A DNA stretch of 64,000 bases from Massospora cicadina (Eukaryota > Entomophthoromycota > Entomophthoromycetes > Entomophthorales > Entomophthoraceae), in contig JAKSZP010018530.1 in NCBI GenBank assembly GCA_022478985.1, forward strand, positions 1 through 64,000, written 5' to 3'. The notes under the pieces are model-generated. The model worked only from the letters and a program-made list of their open reading frames with translations. It was not told where the DNA came from and made no database searches. This document shows, piece after piece, positions 44,743 to 57,105 of the stretch. Each line of letters begins with the position of its first letter. The first letter of the stretch is position 1. The position numbers and the translations under genes are program-made.

Positions 44743-46823
44743 CTTCCCCCCTCAAGATTTGATTACAGAGGAGGATGAATTTGCAAAAATCTATAATATA
44801 TACAGTTTATGACTATACCTATGTCAACATGGACAATTAAGTATTATAATCCTTTTCAGAATATAATTTGATAAGAACCAGACCAGTTAGACCCTAATTT
44901 CTCACTTTACCTACTAATTTGGGAGTGATAATACATAACATAATCTTCAATTTGATATTCAGGTAAGGCGGGTTTATGTTGATTACTTCTTTGGGTCACC
45001 TTTTTAGTGGTTATTTTGATTGATTTCATGGCTTGAGCTTGAAGACAAATAATCTCATTGGCCAGATTTCTCATAATTAAATCAAAGTTTTCTGGTATAC
45101 CTTCTTCAAGTATTTCCTGAACACTTGAAGGGACTGAAGGATCTTGCCCATAAATACATTTGAAAGGCAACATCTTGATATTTTGATGATAACTTATTCA
45201 ATATGCAAACAAAGCACTAGGCTAAATAAAAGTTCCAATGAGATGAATCAGTTGAGGCCATCTTCCTGAAAATTGAGACTAAAGTTCCATTGACTCATTC
45301 GATGGCCCCATTTGTGGATGTTTTGTAAGGAACAACAAATCATTGGGCAGTATTAAATAATTTGGATAGTTCTTATAAAAGTTGTAAGGTAAAATTAGTC
45401 CCATTATCTGACATAAGGACCTTGGGACATCCATGTTGAGTGATGATGTGCTGGTAAAGGAAAAATGCAGTAGTCTTAGCAGAGGGGGTGGCAATGGAAA
45501 TGGCCTCAACCCATTTAGTTAAATGGTCAACAGCCATAATATTGTACTGGTGTCCATGCAATTCCTGAGGAAAAGGGCCTACAACATCAATGCTTACCAC
45601 TTCAAAAGCGTTAGTCAGTGTAATCACTTGATATTGATAAGTAGGGTTGGTGGCTTCATGACTTTTACAGGTGTGACATGAGTGAGGGTCTCTCAAATGG
45701 TTTCAATCATATTATTCCAATAGTTTGGTTTTTTACCACTCTTGGGTTTTCTTTAACCTGCTATGGCCTACTTGTTCATGTCCTTCCATGATGGCATGTT
45801 ATCTTGGATTTTGGTGCAAAAAGGGTAAACACTTGGATTTGACCTTCTTATACAAAGCTCCTTCCCTAATCATGGTATCTTTGGTAATAGTTTCTAGGAA
45901 GGCTCGATCCTCTTCAGATTCTTGATCCCACAACTCAGGTCGTCCAATGAGATTATATAGACGTTCCTCCTTTCCTGGATCTAAGGTCAGTATAGGCAAC
46001 TTGGACAAACCATCAGCATTTTGATATTGAGTACCTGAGCGATGAACAATTGAAAAGTCATAATTTTTCATCTTAAGGCTAACGGGCTAGTATCCTTTAA
46101 GGATCCTTCATAATTGTGTAACCATCTTAAAGAATAATGGTTGGTTATAACAGTAAAATAATTAACATAGAGAATTGGATGAAAGTGCTTAGTGGCTAAA
46201 ATTACTACTAAACACTCCCACTCTGTTACGCTGTAATTTGGTTCAGATTTGGATAAATTTTTGCTATAAAATTCAACAGGATGATCATTCTGCTCTTCGT
46301 CACACTGGGATAAGATAGTCTCAATAGCAACATTACCTGCATCAGTATGTAAGAAAAAAGGCTTATCAAATAAAGGATGTATCAAAACAGGTGTCTTAGC
46401 TAAGGCAGTTTTCAGAGAATTGAACGAATGTTCCTGAGCTGAACTCCACTCATATGGCACACCTTTTTGTAACAGATAGAATAATGGTTCAGCCATATCA
46501 GCAAACTTGGGTATTAATCGACAATAATACCCAACCATACTGAAAAAGACTTGTATGTCTCGCAGAGAGGTTGGAGGTGGTATTCTTTGAATAGCTTTAA
46601 TTTTATCTGAGAGGGGTTGAATCCCTTTAGCTGATACCTGGTGACCTAATAATTTCATTTCATTTTGGAAAGATGAACATTTGGAGGGTTTGAGCTTCAG
46701 GGAAGAATTCTGAATGCATCTAAAAACTTCTTTTGAATGACCCAAATGCTTGTTAAATGTTTTAGAAAACATAGTACTATCATCCAGATATACCAAAACA
46801 CAGGTGTAAGAATTTTTTCCCAT
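44743..46823 (-). pseudogene. Element C: Ty3/gypsy pol (RT to integrase) with polypurine tract
   Basis: The minus strand from 46823 has RT with VLVYLDDSTMFSKTF, GHQVSAKGIQPLSDKIKAIQ and MVGYYCRLIPKFADMAEPLF. RNase H has FLHTDAG, VEFYSKNLSK, SVTEWECLVVILATKHF and ITNHYSLRWL (46068-46823, one long frame). The integrase has the zinc finger part CHTCKSH (45640-45670), VSIDVVGPFPQE, MAVDHLTKWVEA and LMSDNGTNFT (45373-45696). The C-terminal part is at 44907-45173. The tract GAGGGGGGAAG sits at 44743-44753 next to the LTR. Gag and protease are missing to the right. Confidence 0.85.
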
Positions 46824-47383
46824 ATTTTTAGCTGGCTAGATTACCAGGAATTGCTAGGGATTAACACCCTAATGCGAGGTGAAGTGGAAATTGGTTGACC
46901 CTGATTTTGGGGAAATCAAGATCAGGAAATTTTAGGTTATTTGCCTGGTCAATCCATTGGGGATCATTCAGGATGAATGCTTAAGATCTCGTTGGGCAAA
47001 GTGGACAATGAAATAGGGGCATCTGATAGTTGATTAACTATCAGGTGTACCAATTGGGATTGGTTGGGTTTAATCACCAATTGATCAGAAATTAAAGGAG
47101 TAAGTTGTGAGGCGAGTGATGCCACCTGCAACTAGAAAATTTATCAGTTGGTTCATGACCTGCATTAATTTGTATAAAGTCCCATTACCTATTCAGGTCG
47201 CTTGCCAAATATGGTTGGTTCACTTGGATCGAGAGGAAAACGTTAGGGACACGTTTTCTGACTCTTTCCATTTTAGGTCATGAGGATGTCCAATGACGGA
47301 ATTCTAGCCAGGATGGTGAAGACCATTGCTGCTGAGATGAAGATGGGTGATTCAATGGCAACAGTTGTCTTTTAATGAAGAGG
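46824..47383. other. Remnant between elements C and F
   Basis: No coding frame of length. The right part, read on the minus strand, may be leader or gag of a lost element. I see no certain boundary. Confidence 0.3.
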
Positions 47384-47923
47384 TGTCAACCAAGGGTTGG
47401 GCGCCAGATCCCCCACTATAAATTCTCTAGAATTCACTAATAATAAAAAACAGAGTATACAGTAGATATCTCAGCTTAGTAGACTTTATCAGCATCCATT
47501 TGTTCTATTCTTTCTCAGGGATATTATTGATGCGTGAGATAATTAGGAGACTCTTTAAGGAAAAGAGTAAGGATCTGAGTGGGGATCAGAGAAGAAGCGG
47601 AATCAAATAAGGGATTGCTGCCAACTGTGTGTCAAACTAGAGAAACCATAAACAGGAATCTAAGAGAAAATCAGGTGAGATGATATGAGGGAACGAATCC
47701 CCAATTCAAGACATCACAAGTATTTTGTGAGGAAATACTGCTGAGCGTTGGGATAAGATCTAAGACTTTCATTCAACTATGGATAATAGTCATCATACTA
47801 TTATCAAACGATTATATCAACAACTATACAACGTGGACAAATTGCACAAAAACCAGAACCTGTGCAAGTAATAAGTTTTTAGGGATTATTGGAAAAAAAT
47901 GATTAGATCTATAAATTTTTACA
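47384..47923 (+). repeat. Element F 5' LTR (inferred)
   Basis: It starts TGTCAACCAAGGGTTGGGCG and ends TTTTTACA, three bases before the primer site at 47927. CTATAAAT near 47417 could be a TATA box. The partner LTR lies beyond the window, so the left end is a guess from the TG start. Confidence 0.5.
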
Positions 47924-47926
47924 AAG

Positions 47927-47941
47927 TGGTGCTCACTACAG
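47927..47941 (+). promoter_or_regulatory. Element F primer-binding site
   Basis: TGGTGCTCACTACAG, identical to the sites of elements B and D. The gag start codon at 47972 follows 30 bases later. Confidence 0.75.
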
Positions 47942-48124
47942 GGGTTTAGTTGAATAGAAGAACTTAGAAGGATGTCATATAAAGATGAGATAAGAATTTC
48001 CAAAAACTTTTCTTTCTCGTTGCAAACACTTTTGCAACCTATTCAATTAAGACTAAATCTAGTTTGATAATCTCACAGAGGAGATTAGTCTGTGCCCATG
48101 TCTGGGAGCAGTTGGGCAAGCAAG

Positions 48125-49508
48125 GCAAGAGGAGCAGGTGGAAGGCCCACGGCCTCTAACATTAAAAAACGCCCTGGAGAATCCAGCACAATAGAAAAAA
48201 ATCTCAAAAAACTGGCGGTCACAATTTCCCCAGAGATACTCGCATGGCAAGCATGATGCAACCAGTACATCAACACGCCACACTCCCAGCCACTTTTGTT
48301 GGTGGAATTTGGAGTCCGTGTGTATCTGGACATCCAAAAAATGGCCTTATGGGAAAAATTTTGTGAAGATGTACACAAAATTTTTCAACCGCGGTGTACA
48401 TTGCACCTCACTCCATGTCGCGCAGTTAGCTGGACCTAGGTTTTGAAAGTAAAATAGCAGCAGACGAGGCTGCAGCAATGCGCATAGTGGTTGACCTTCC
48501 CAAAGGGCAACAGGTCATCAAAACCAAATGCACCAGATGGACAAAATCAAACCAAATTTTCCTCACGTTTGACTTTTTGCCTACTATGGTAAAATGTGAC
48601 ATTTTGGAGCAAAGCCTGAAAGATGGTCTCACTATATATGGTAAAATACAATCTTTCGAAATGCAACGTTTCACGCTGATGCCACACCTGTGCACCAGCA
48701 AAGCTATCACAGTTCTGACCCCAACTGAGGAGATTGCAAAGGACCTAACCCAGATCCCGCACTCCACCTTTATTGACATCGCAGAGCATACCACCCACCC
48801 ATTCTGGGTAACTGTGGACAGCGCACCCCCATTTGCACCCACTGTGACACGTTTGGCCATAAGGCGCATGCATGCCCCATCATGGAGGGCGTCACATTCC
48901 AAGAGCACCCCTTGGCGGCCATGGCCAGCGGAGAGGCGCACTACGAACCAACTGCAAGCACCAAGGAGGCTTTCCCATGGGGAGCACAAGGCTGCTACCT
49001 ATTGGTAAAGCCCATCTCCCCACAGGAGTGGAAGAAGGCCAAGCAGGCCCATAGGGCCGTGGCCAAGGAAGCGGCCAAGGCCACCACCACCATCCCACAC
49101 TCACAACTCCAGGAGGACATGGAGACCTTCGCGGTGGAAGCGACTTGGGAATCCATCACCCAATCAGATTGGGAGGCCCATGCAGAGCGGGCCACTCAAT
49201 ATGAGGATCTGATGGGAGATTCAATCTCACCCAATCGCTGCACCCAAGCTCCGATCAAAACTGACTTGGGACCTATCCCAACTGAAAGTTTTTTTTTTGC
49301 CCCGCTTGACAGTGCACCAAACTTATCCGCACCACAAAAAATTTATCCGACGTTGGGAAAAAAAGTGAAGGCCAAAGCCAACGCGACTCTTTCCGCAAAA
49401 ATTAACAAAAACCCTGATAGCATTGCTGCTAACACCCATGCTGCTGTGAAAGCCCATGGGGACCTTGAAGAGGCTGGTGGGCCCGGGGGCCTATCCCCTC
49501 ACACCTAA
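48125..49508 (+). pseudogene. LINE2 ORF1
   Basis: The 5' part (48125-48470) reads in a frame with stops (KKRPGESSTIEKNLKKLAVT, then FGVRVYLDIQKMALWEKFCE). From 48478 come VVDLPKGQQV and FLTFDFLPTMVKCDILEQSL, then KDGLTIYGKI, THPFWVTVDSAPP and a knuckle CTHCDTFGHKAHAC (48833-48875, with a frame change). The C-terminal part from 48882 is charged and glutamine-rich. The FLPT...YG...HPFW..VD...C..C order is also seen in family X, which shows shared ancestry. Confidence 0.78.
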
Positions 49509-49524
49509 GGTGCGATGGGGAAAC

Positions 49525-52500
49525 CTTCACTCTAGGGACGCTGAATATCGCCGGACTCAAGGCCTCCCCATCCTGGGCTAGGAAACTGAGTTTTTTACAA
49601 AACAATTTACCCATGGATATCCTGGCCATCCAGGAGACCCACTGTCCATGAGGTTCCAAGGAAGCTTGGAAAACAATGCTCCTACCATCCCTATCCTTTT
49701 GGTTGAAGCACTGTGGGGCGCTAATTCAGAAAAATAATTTTTTCAAATTCACATCCTCAGAAACATTCCTAAATGGCTGAGTGCTCGTTGTCACCTTCTC
49801 ATGGGCTGATGTTGCACACACAATTATCAACATCTACACCCCAAATGGTGCACACGAGCGTTGGGAATTTTTCTCGTCAGTCAAATCCCTCCCACTACCC
49901 CCAATTCTTTCCTAGTTGGTGACATGAACTGTTGGCTAACCTCACCAACGGACTGGTGGCCACCCTCACCCCACACCCCACAGGGCCACGTAAACTACGC
50001 ATTCTAAAAGCCACCCTTGGGTTAATGGATGCACTGCCATGACATGCCCCACTGCTCAAAAACATGACACATCCCCACGTCCTCAACGGCTAATTAAGGT
50101 CCATGACCCGCATCAACCTTATTCTAACGCCAGCAAAATTCCAACCCAACATCTCCCACTTCAAAACAATAAAAATGGAATTCTTTGACCACCGGCTGGT
50201 CTTGATAACATACCACTTACCCATCACAGTTGCAAAGGCCCCACATTGGTGCAAAATCTGCCCTAAGCTCGCATCGCCAGGATTTTCCACGTGGGTGGAA
50301 GAGGCAACTTTGGCGAAATTGTTTATTGCACCATTTTGTGTGGACCCCATTTCCACATGAGCAACTTTCAAAGAGGATACCATCTGCCACTATCGCCATC
50401 TCTCCTCCAGACACTCACGAGCCACATTAGCGGTTATCTCGTGCGCGCTGGTGGAATTGGCCCACTTGGAGTCCAACATTCCAGCCACAGGATACAGCCC
50501 TGCATGGGGCCGGAAGTGGGCAAAGGCAGCTGCCCACCTCAACGCACTCAAAAGGCAACACAAACATCGGGTTTGTGTCCAATACAGGGCCACACGCATC
50601 ACTAAAGGCGACAAGTGCACTGCATACTTCTTTAAAATTTTTTTCGCACCATGCCAGAGTGTGGCCTGCACACAGGTGCAAATTTCGGATAATCATATTG
50701 TGGACACACTGGCCAAAGTGGCGATTGAAACGCAAAAATTATTACTCTGAGTTATACCGAGCTGAACCAATTCAGCTGGCCAAAATGGCGGAATTTCTTG
50801 ACTGAGCTCATATCTGCACCATTTTTCTGATACCCGAAAATAATGAATTTAATTACTCTGAACAAATTATGGACAGCCATTCGCGGTGCGCCAAACCAAA
50901 AATGCCCAGGCCCAGATGGCATTCCATATGAATTCTACAAAAAATATTTCAAATATATATCCCCATTGCTGCTAGCCTCACTCAACCAAAGCCTGTTGGA
51001 AACGCGCCTCCTACCAGGAGGACATGAGGCCTTTACTGTCACACTCTTCAAAAAAGGGGATAAGCTTGACTTAGCCAAATGGCGCCCCATTTCTCTAACA
51101 AACACAGACACCAAAATTTTAACCAAAATCATGGCTAACCGTTTAGGGACTGTAGCATCTGCCACCATCTCCCCAGAACAATTCAGTTTCATCCCCAGAA
51201 GGTCAATTTGGGATAACGTGCACTCAGTGGCTAATGTGTGTCAGTCCACAGCCTCTGGGGCACTTGTATTCTTGGACCAGCAAAAGGCCTATGATAGAGT
51301 AAACTGGGAATACCTTAGGGCCTGCCTCCATCAATTCCGCCTACCCCCCACTTCATAAACTGGGTGATGCTGCTCACGGAATCTGCAACAATGGCAGTGC
51401 GTGGCCAGGCTTCCTAACGGAAGTAGTCCACCCTCAAAGGGGCCTGCGACAAGGGGACCCCCTCAGCTCACTCTTATACAACTTCAGCCTTGACCCACTA
51501 CCGCGAAATGTGAATTCCCACCTCACTGGGGTCCATGTGCCAGGCCAAACCCCAGTCAAGATGATGGAATTTGCAGATGATTGCGTGGTGGGGTATCTAA
51601 CAACAAAGATGCACGCGCGCTTGAAGCCCTCATCCAGGAATATTCCCGGGTAAGCAATGCGGCACTGAACGCCTCCAAAACGAAATCATCCTCCTTGGTC
51701 AGTTTCAGAACTGCTGGGCCCCAGCAAGTAGTTCCCAACCTGGCCCATCTGCTCGCCCACGTCCACGCCTTACTAACTCAACACACACCGCTCCACTGGT
51801 GCTCCTCTTCGTTCCACATCCTACCATAGGACCGGTGCGCCATCTGGGCGTGTGGATGGAGGCAGGCGGATATGCGTCAGCAGTAATGGAGTGCCATATA
51901 CTGGACAACATGACGAAGCGAATCGCCTCTCTCAGAGCCCACCCTACTACCCTCACAGGCAGGGTTGTTCTTGCCAACTCTATGCTCCTATCCAAAGTCT
52001 GGTTTGGAGCCCACGCCATCCCCTTCTCCCCAAGCTTCTTCAAATCCCTGTATGCTTTGCTGCAAGGATGGCTTTGGTCAGGCCGCCCTCCACCAGTATG
52101 GCTAGAGGTCATGTTTGGCCCTCATCATCAAGGTGGCATGGGCCTGCTTGACTTCAAAGCCCATGCTGCCAAGATCCTGGGCACCTGGATCGTGGCCGTC
52201 ACCGCTCCTACACTCCCATCCCAACACTGGTCCCGCGCAGCCCACTCCAACTTCTCCTGAGCCTTGGGCCTCAACAATCCCTTAAACCCCCACTCCCTGA
52301 TGATATACCTCGCATCACACACATCGGCCACAGGTCCTCACGGGACTAAAACCCACTACAAAAAAATCCTACTCTCCATGTGAAGCGCAGAGTGGAGAAT
52401 TCGTATTAGTGGACATACAACCTGAAGAGGCCGCCCCTCTCCTCAGTTCACACAAGAGGTACAGGGGCTACCCATCCATGATGGCGTGATCCCCATTTGA

Positions 52501-53130
52501 CCCCAAGTCCTATCCAGGGTGGACTACCTGGACATGATGGACATCCCTTACTCCACTGAGACCCAAAAGACTATCTGGAAATATGCACACCATCCTCTGT
52601 TGCAGCCTCAAGCCCGCTCCCATGTGTGGCGCTGCCTGAGGCAGTTGTATCGTACAGCTGAGCGCTCTAACGCTTTACACTCATCCTGTGTCGTGTGTGG
52701 CCAGTATGGAACGCTATTCCACCGCCTGGAGAAGTGCCCCACCTCTAAAGTGATATGGCGCGAAGTCCAACGTCTGCTAGGCCAGGATCAAACGCATCCC
52801 TTCAGTCTGTCAAGAGATATGTTTGCTTCATCAATGGCCTCCCCCTTCCACCCTCCCTCCGTGCTCTGGTGGTTGCAATCGCCATGTGGACTATCCACAC
52901 GATTGTCTTGGATGCCATCGCTGGCTCCATCCCCACCCTCCCAGAAGCTGTCCACAGATTCCGGTCTCATTTGGTGGACCACTTTCAAGTGTGGATGTTT
53001 GGATATCTCCCACCGCGCCGCCAACAGCTGATATCCTCCTGGTTCCCAGTTTGGTTCATCAAATCAGACCCCTTCCTCCACACGTGCTTGATAGTGGCTA
53101 TGGCCCCTTCACACGTTCCCTCCCCCTCCC
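49525..53130 (+). pseudogene. LINE2 ORF2 (endonuclease, reverse transcriptase, zinc-binding end)
   Basis: The endonuclease starts TLNIAGLKASPSWARKLSFL and DILAIQETHCP (49535-49650). RT motifs: APNQKCPGPDGIPYEFYKKY (50895), KWRPISLTNTDTKILTKIMA (51075), QFSFIPRRSIWDN, FLDQQKAYDRVNWEYL, GLRQGDPLSSLLYNFSLDPL (51440-51505) and MEFADD (51565). The zinc-binding end is CVVCGQYGTLFHRLEKC (52690-52740). Stops or frame changes near 49650, 49780, 50050, 50820, 51358, 51580 and 52260 make it inactive. Confidence 0.85.
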
Positions 53131-53599
53131 CATAAGTGGCGTTCCCGCTGGCAACAAGAGATAGCATCGCTTCTCTGGGGTGCCCCCCTGGTACAAAGTT
53201 TATCTTTCCTGAGCCATATTCGGAAGTGTCCATTCCATGGTCAGCCTTCCCCACAATAAATTTAAAATTTAAAGATGAGATAAGAAAACTATGGACAGAG
53301 TTAGCAATCATTAACCAGAATTCCCTGAACTCAGCGAATCATCGAGAATTTGCAGCCTTGGAAGAAAGAGTCACCAAGATGGAGGAAGGGATTAATAATT
53401 TTGCAAGTTTTAGGAATGAGTTAATTTGAAAAGTAATGTCATTAAAGAATAAAGAAGGGGACTTAATTTGAATTTTAAATTTAATTGAGAATGCTGAACA
53501 GGGGACAGACATTGCCAAGCACTACCAAAAGAAAATCCACACCAAAAGTTGAAATGACATGGCTGAGGCCCTGCGAATGATGTAAAAAAACCAAAAGCT

Positions 53600-55340
53600 A
53601 AACACCAACCAAGTTAGAAGTGAGAACTGCTGACTGACCATGGTGGATGGAGAGGGGGGACCAGGAGGCTGAGATAGCTCATCTGTGTCCAATAGGCAGT
53701 GGCACAAAGCAGAGAGCAAGGGCGTAAGCGCATCTTGGGAGTGGGGGTCCAGGTAGGGGAGTGGAGCTGGCCAAGGGATACCTTTTTAAGGCAGTCAGAA
53801 AGATAAGTGGCAAGGGACTTCTCACATCTAAGGCGGATGTTGCGCAAGGAAGAACCTACTATTATAATTTTGGGGGTGCGGCATGTCCTCATGATAAACT
53901 TAGCTTGTTGCGCCAAAGCTCTGAGATTATTGTTGGCAAGGTGGAAATGGCGGAGGTGATCTCTTTTTTGTGGGAGTGTCAGCGCAGGGTCCACAGGAGG
54001 TGGGACAAGGCCTTTTGATAAAACCTCAATGGACAAACTTGTGGCATTTTGGAGCAATACATTATTAGGGGTGACAGATATCTCTTCAAATAACTGATGG
54101 TCAGATCAGAATATAGGGGCACATGGACGAGGCACATAGCAGCTAGGGGGAACTGGGCCACATATTTGGCACTAATGAACTCTTCAAAGCAAGGAGGGCT
54201 GACCAATTTGGATACAGGCTCACCTGATTCATTGACTTTGTCCATATAATTCCAGGGATTTTAGTTTACAATAATTAGTTTGGGATAATGTATTGGCATG
54301 GGGGAGCGTGGCTTGGGATAAAGCACGTGTGGCTTAGAATTAGCTGGAGTCCAGGAGGACACCTGATTGGTTGTTTGAGGAGAAGTAGCTTGAGGACACT
54401 GCTCCTGATTAGCTGGGGCAGGCCCAGCTGCAGATTCTGGCTTTTTGATAGGAGGGGAGAGAAAATCGCCCCAGGGGAAGAAAGTAACTGAGTTGGTGAT
54501 TGGGTCATCATGCAAAGAGTCGGGTGTGAGGGCCACAGCTCAGGAGTTGGAGGGGCAGCACCATTTTGAATGGTCTAGTTTGAGACAGGTAGGGCAGATG
54601 GTGCGCCCTCCATCCACGCGGGCCCAGAAAGGATGGTCTTGGGCAGAGGGAATGATGGTGCGAGGGGGAATCGAGAGGGCAACCTCCAGGGAAGTGAAAT
54701 GTATGGTTGTGAAGGCCCAAGGGCCTGAAAGGCGGGAGGCTCCCATGGGAACCACAAATTGGAGGACGGGATCTGAACCATATGCCAACAAACTGGTCAA
54801 CAGTTCATTGTATAAAATATTGGGGGGTAGGTGGGTAGGGAGGCCCACGAACTGAACCACTAGACTGGTATCAGTGGGCAACTGGGCTTGAGTAGTAGGG
54901 ATGGGTACACCCTGGAACACCAGGGGAATAGTAGCTGTGACTACCACATTGGCTTCACATGAGAAGCCAAGGTCAAAATACCCCTTGAAGGGGTGGAAGT
55001 CAATGAAGCCAGCAGGACGCAAAAGATCCTGGGCAAGTTTGATGATAGGTCAGTTGGAATATGGGAACAACTTGCCATATTTGACCTGGAGGCTGAAACA
55101 CATGGTGCTCTGAGGGAGTACTAGGGGGCAACAGGGCATCGCCTGAGTGTGGGTGAGGTGTAAAGCTAAGTATTTAGGTGGGACAAAGTGACCGGCTGAG
55201 TTGGGGGGGCTAGCAGAACCAGCCCAGGCGCGTTTTGGCAGAGGCAAAAAAACATTAGGAGGGGGTGCCCCCCTGCCCCACGAGGGGGCAGTGGGCGTTG
55301 AGCTTGTTGACATAGGGGACTGGAGAGGGTCAATGACGAG
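53600..55340 (-). pseudogene. Family X copy inserted in element F gag
   Basis: The minus strand from 55313 reads PTAPSWGRGAPPP and RAWAGSASPPNSAGHF, then QVKYGKLFPYSN, PAGFIDFHPFKGYFDLGF and VPIPTTQAQLPTDTSLVVQF. Next are LPTHLPPNILYNELLTSLLA, YGSDPVLQFVVP, HPFWARVDGGRTICP and the knuckle CPTCLKLDHSKWCC (about 54545-54600). A proline-rich stretch (SWTPANSKPHVLYPKPRSP) and PCFEEFISAKYVAQFPL follow. The 483-bp main frame (54540-55022) is open, so this is the best preserved ORF1-like half. No RT follows; the left boundary is not sharp. Confidence 0.7.
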
Positions 55341-57105
55341 TGGAGTTGTGCTTTTTTAAATTAATTTATCAGGATTTGACCAAAAAGTGGGCAAATCAAG
55401 AGAAAGAGTTTTTAAGGGGACTTAATTTGAGAAGTCTTATTTCTGAAAAAGAAGTGTGAAGTGGATCATGTTCATTTGAGAGATTTCAGCACTGATATCA
55501 AGTGGTTGATTAAATAAGTAGAGGAGTTAAAAACTCACAAATGTGATTGTGAGCTATATGCGGCAACCAATGCCAAAGAACTCCTCATACAATAATTGGG
55601 AAGTTGAATACCCCAATAAACATGCTACCTGCTTTTGCTGCTATTTTGGAGATGATGGCCAAAATCACTCTTTCAAGTGAGCCAAGTAGCTGAACCTAGA
55701 GAGGTGGCTAGAGAAACCTTGGAGGAATTTAAGGCAACATTAAAATTGAAAACTTTACATCAGGATAACGCTCCAGAATTTTTCTGATTGTTTGATATGA
55801 CTATGTATGGATACGGCAATTGTCAAAAGGCATTTACAGTGATGAATTGCCTAGACACCAATTGCCAAAGCCTAGTGTTGCCCCACCTGGAGGGGGAAAG
55901 CTGGTCATATGCAGAGGCCAATGTGGCCATTATGAAGGAATTTGGGAGCCCAATGCACATGTCAAAAAGCAAACAAGAGTTTATGGGCATCCAATTCCAT
56001 AAAGATGGATCTTTAGCAGTATACACGGATTGTTACTACCAGGAATCGCAAATCCTGGTTGGAGCAAAGGTACTGGATGACTTTTGTGCCAGAATTGCAT
56101 TACAAGTGGCCCTTTGGCCCTACTGCAATTTGCACTGAATGATGTCTTCTGTGTTTGCAACAGAAATTTCCACCTCTCAGATGGTAAATAATTTGAAAAT
56201 CTTGGGAGCAACCTTTGATACCCCAAAACAAAAGTTTCAAATCAAACCCAGCATTAAATTAAAATCACATGAAGGGGAACGAGGGCGCTAAAGAAATGAA
56301 CAACCAAACTGTGCTGAGTAATAAGCCCAAAGACTTCAGATGGATTAATAAGAAAGAGAAATTATGTTACCAATGTGGAGGAAAGGGGCTTTTTGCTGTA
56401 AGTTGCAAGAAGCCCAAGGATAAAATCAACGTGGTCCAAGCAAAAAAGTCTACAACCGCAAAGGAGTCAGGAAAAGGGCCTCTGGACTAGTTGAGGAACA
56501 GTCTAGAGATGTAGAGAAGCCTGTTACTCCTGATATTATGCATGAGGAAATTGACATCAGTGATCTGTTTGTGGATGAAGACATACAGGATCAATTGTAT
56601 CAAGTGGTCAATTTGGATGTGAACATGGTAACAAGATCTGGGGCAAAGGGGATCGACCCTGAGATAATCAAGGAAGTTGCCCAGCCATACACCTTGTCAT
56701 GATTCTGATATGACTGAATGATAAGCCCTAGGCCATGAGGGTGGGATGGAAGGATCCGCCGAGATTGATATGAGTAATGGTAATTTGAGCGCCATAAAAT
56801 TAGGAGATATTGAGTTGTTGGAAAATAGCCTCAAATTGGGTGTTGTGAGATTAACAAATGAAGAATTGGCGTAACCAATGAGATACGGCGAATTGAGTTA
56901 CTAAGCTGTGTAAGTGGTATCATCCAAAGTTGCTATGATATAAGCAGGATGAGAGGATCAAGGTTTAGTTAGGTTTTTGTAGTTTTGGGCATTAGCGGAA
57001 CAGTGGGAATCAGCTGTACTAAATATATTAATAAAGAAAAGTTGTGGGAGCAGGTGCTCCATTGTATTTTATAAGTCTATTCTTTTATTTTCAGGGCAAT
57101 GATCC

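Larger units (their letters stand above)
47997..53269 (+). mobile_element. LINE2: second APE-type non-LTR retrotransposon
   Basis: A 5.27-kb insertion with a perfect 17-bp duplication TAAAGATGAGATAAGAA (47980-47996 and 53270-53286). It has ORF1 with a knuckle, then ORF2 with endonuclease, RT and zinc-binding end, and finishes GTCAGCCTTCCCCACAATAA followed by a short AT-rich end. It is related to LINE1 in layout but clearly diverged, and its 3' end is different. Confidence 0.92.
47972..56689 (+). pseudogene. Element F gag, interrupted twice
   Basis: Reading starts MSYKDEIRK at 47972. LINE2 then intrudes, and gag resumes at 53271 (KDEIRKLWTELAIINQ..EFAALEERVTKMEEGI, a probable coiled coil). 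A family X copy breaks it again at about 53600-55340. Gag continues at 55360-56138 (MTMYGYGNCQKAF, LPHLEGESWSYAEANVAIMK) to a zinc knuckle CYQCGGKGLFAVSC at about 56365-56406. There the usual histidine is leucine. After VNMVTRSGAKG the sequence is cut by element D at 56695. Confidence 0.75.

Noticed and set aside
47384..47410. GGTTGGGCGCCAGATCC as a minus-strand primer site of element C
   Set aside because: The LTR it would imply does not match the LTR start of element C at 44742, and the plus-strand LTR of element F explains the place equally well.
48059..48989. Long minus-strand frames over LINE2 ORF1
   Set aside because: They are antisense to a plus-strand ORF1 with zinc knuckle; GC-rich sequence gives long shadow frames.
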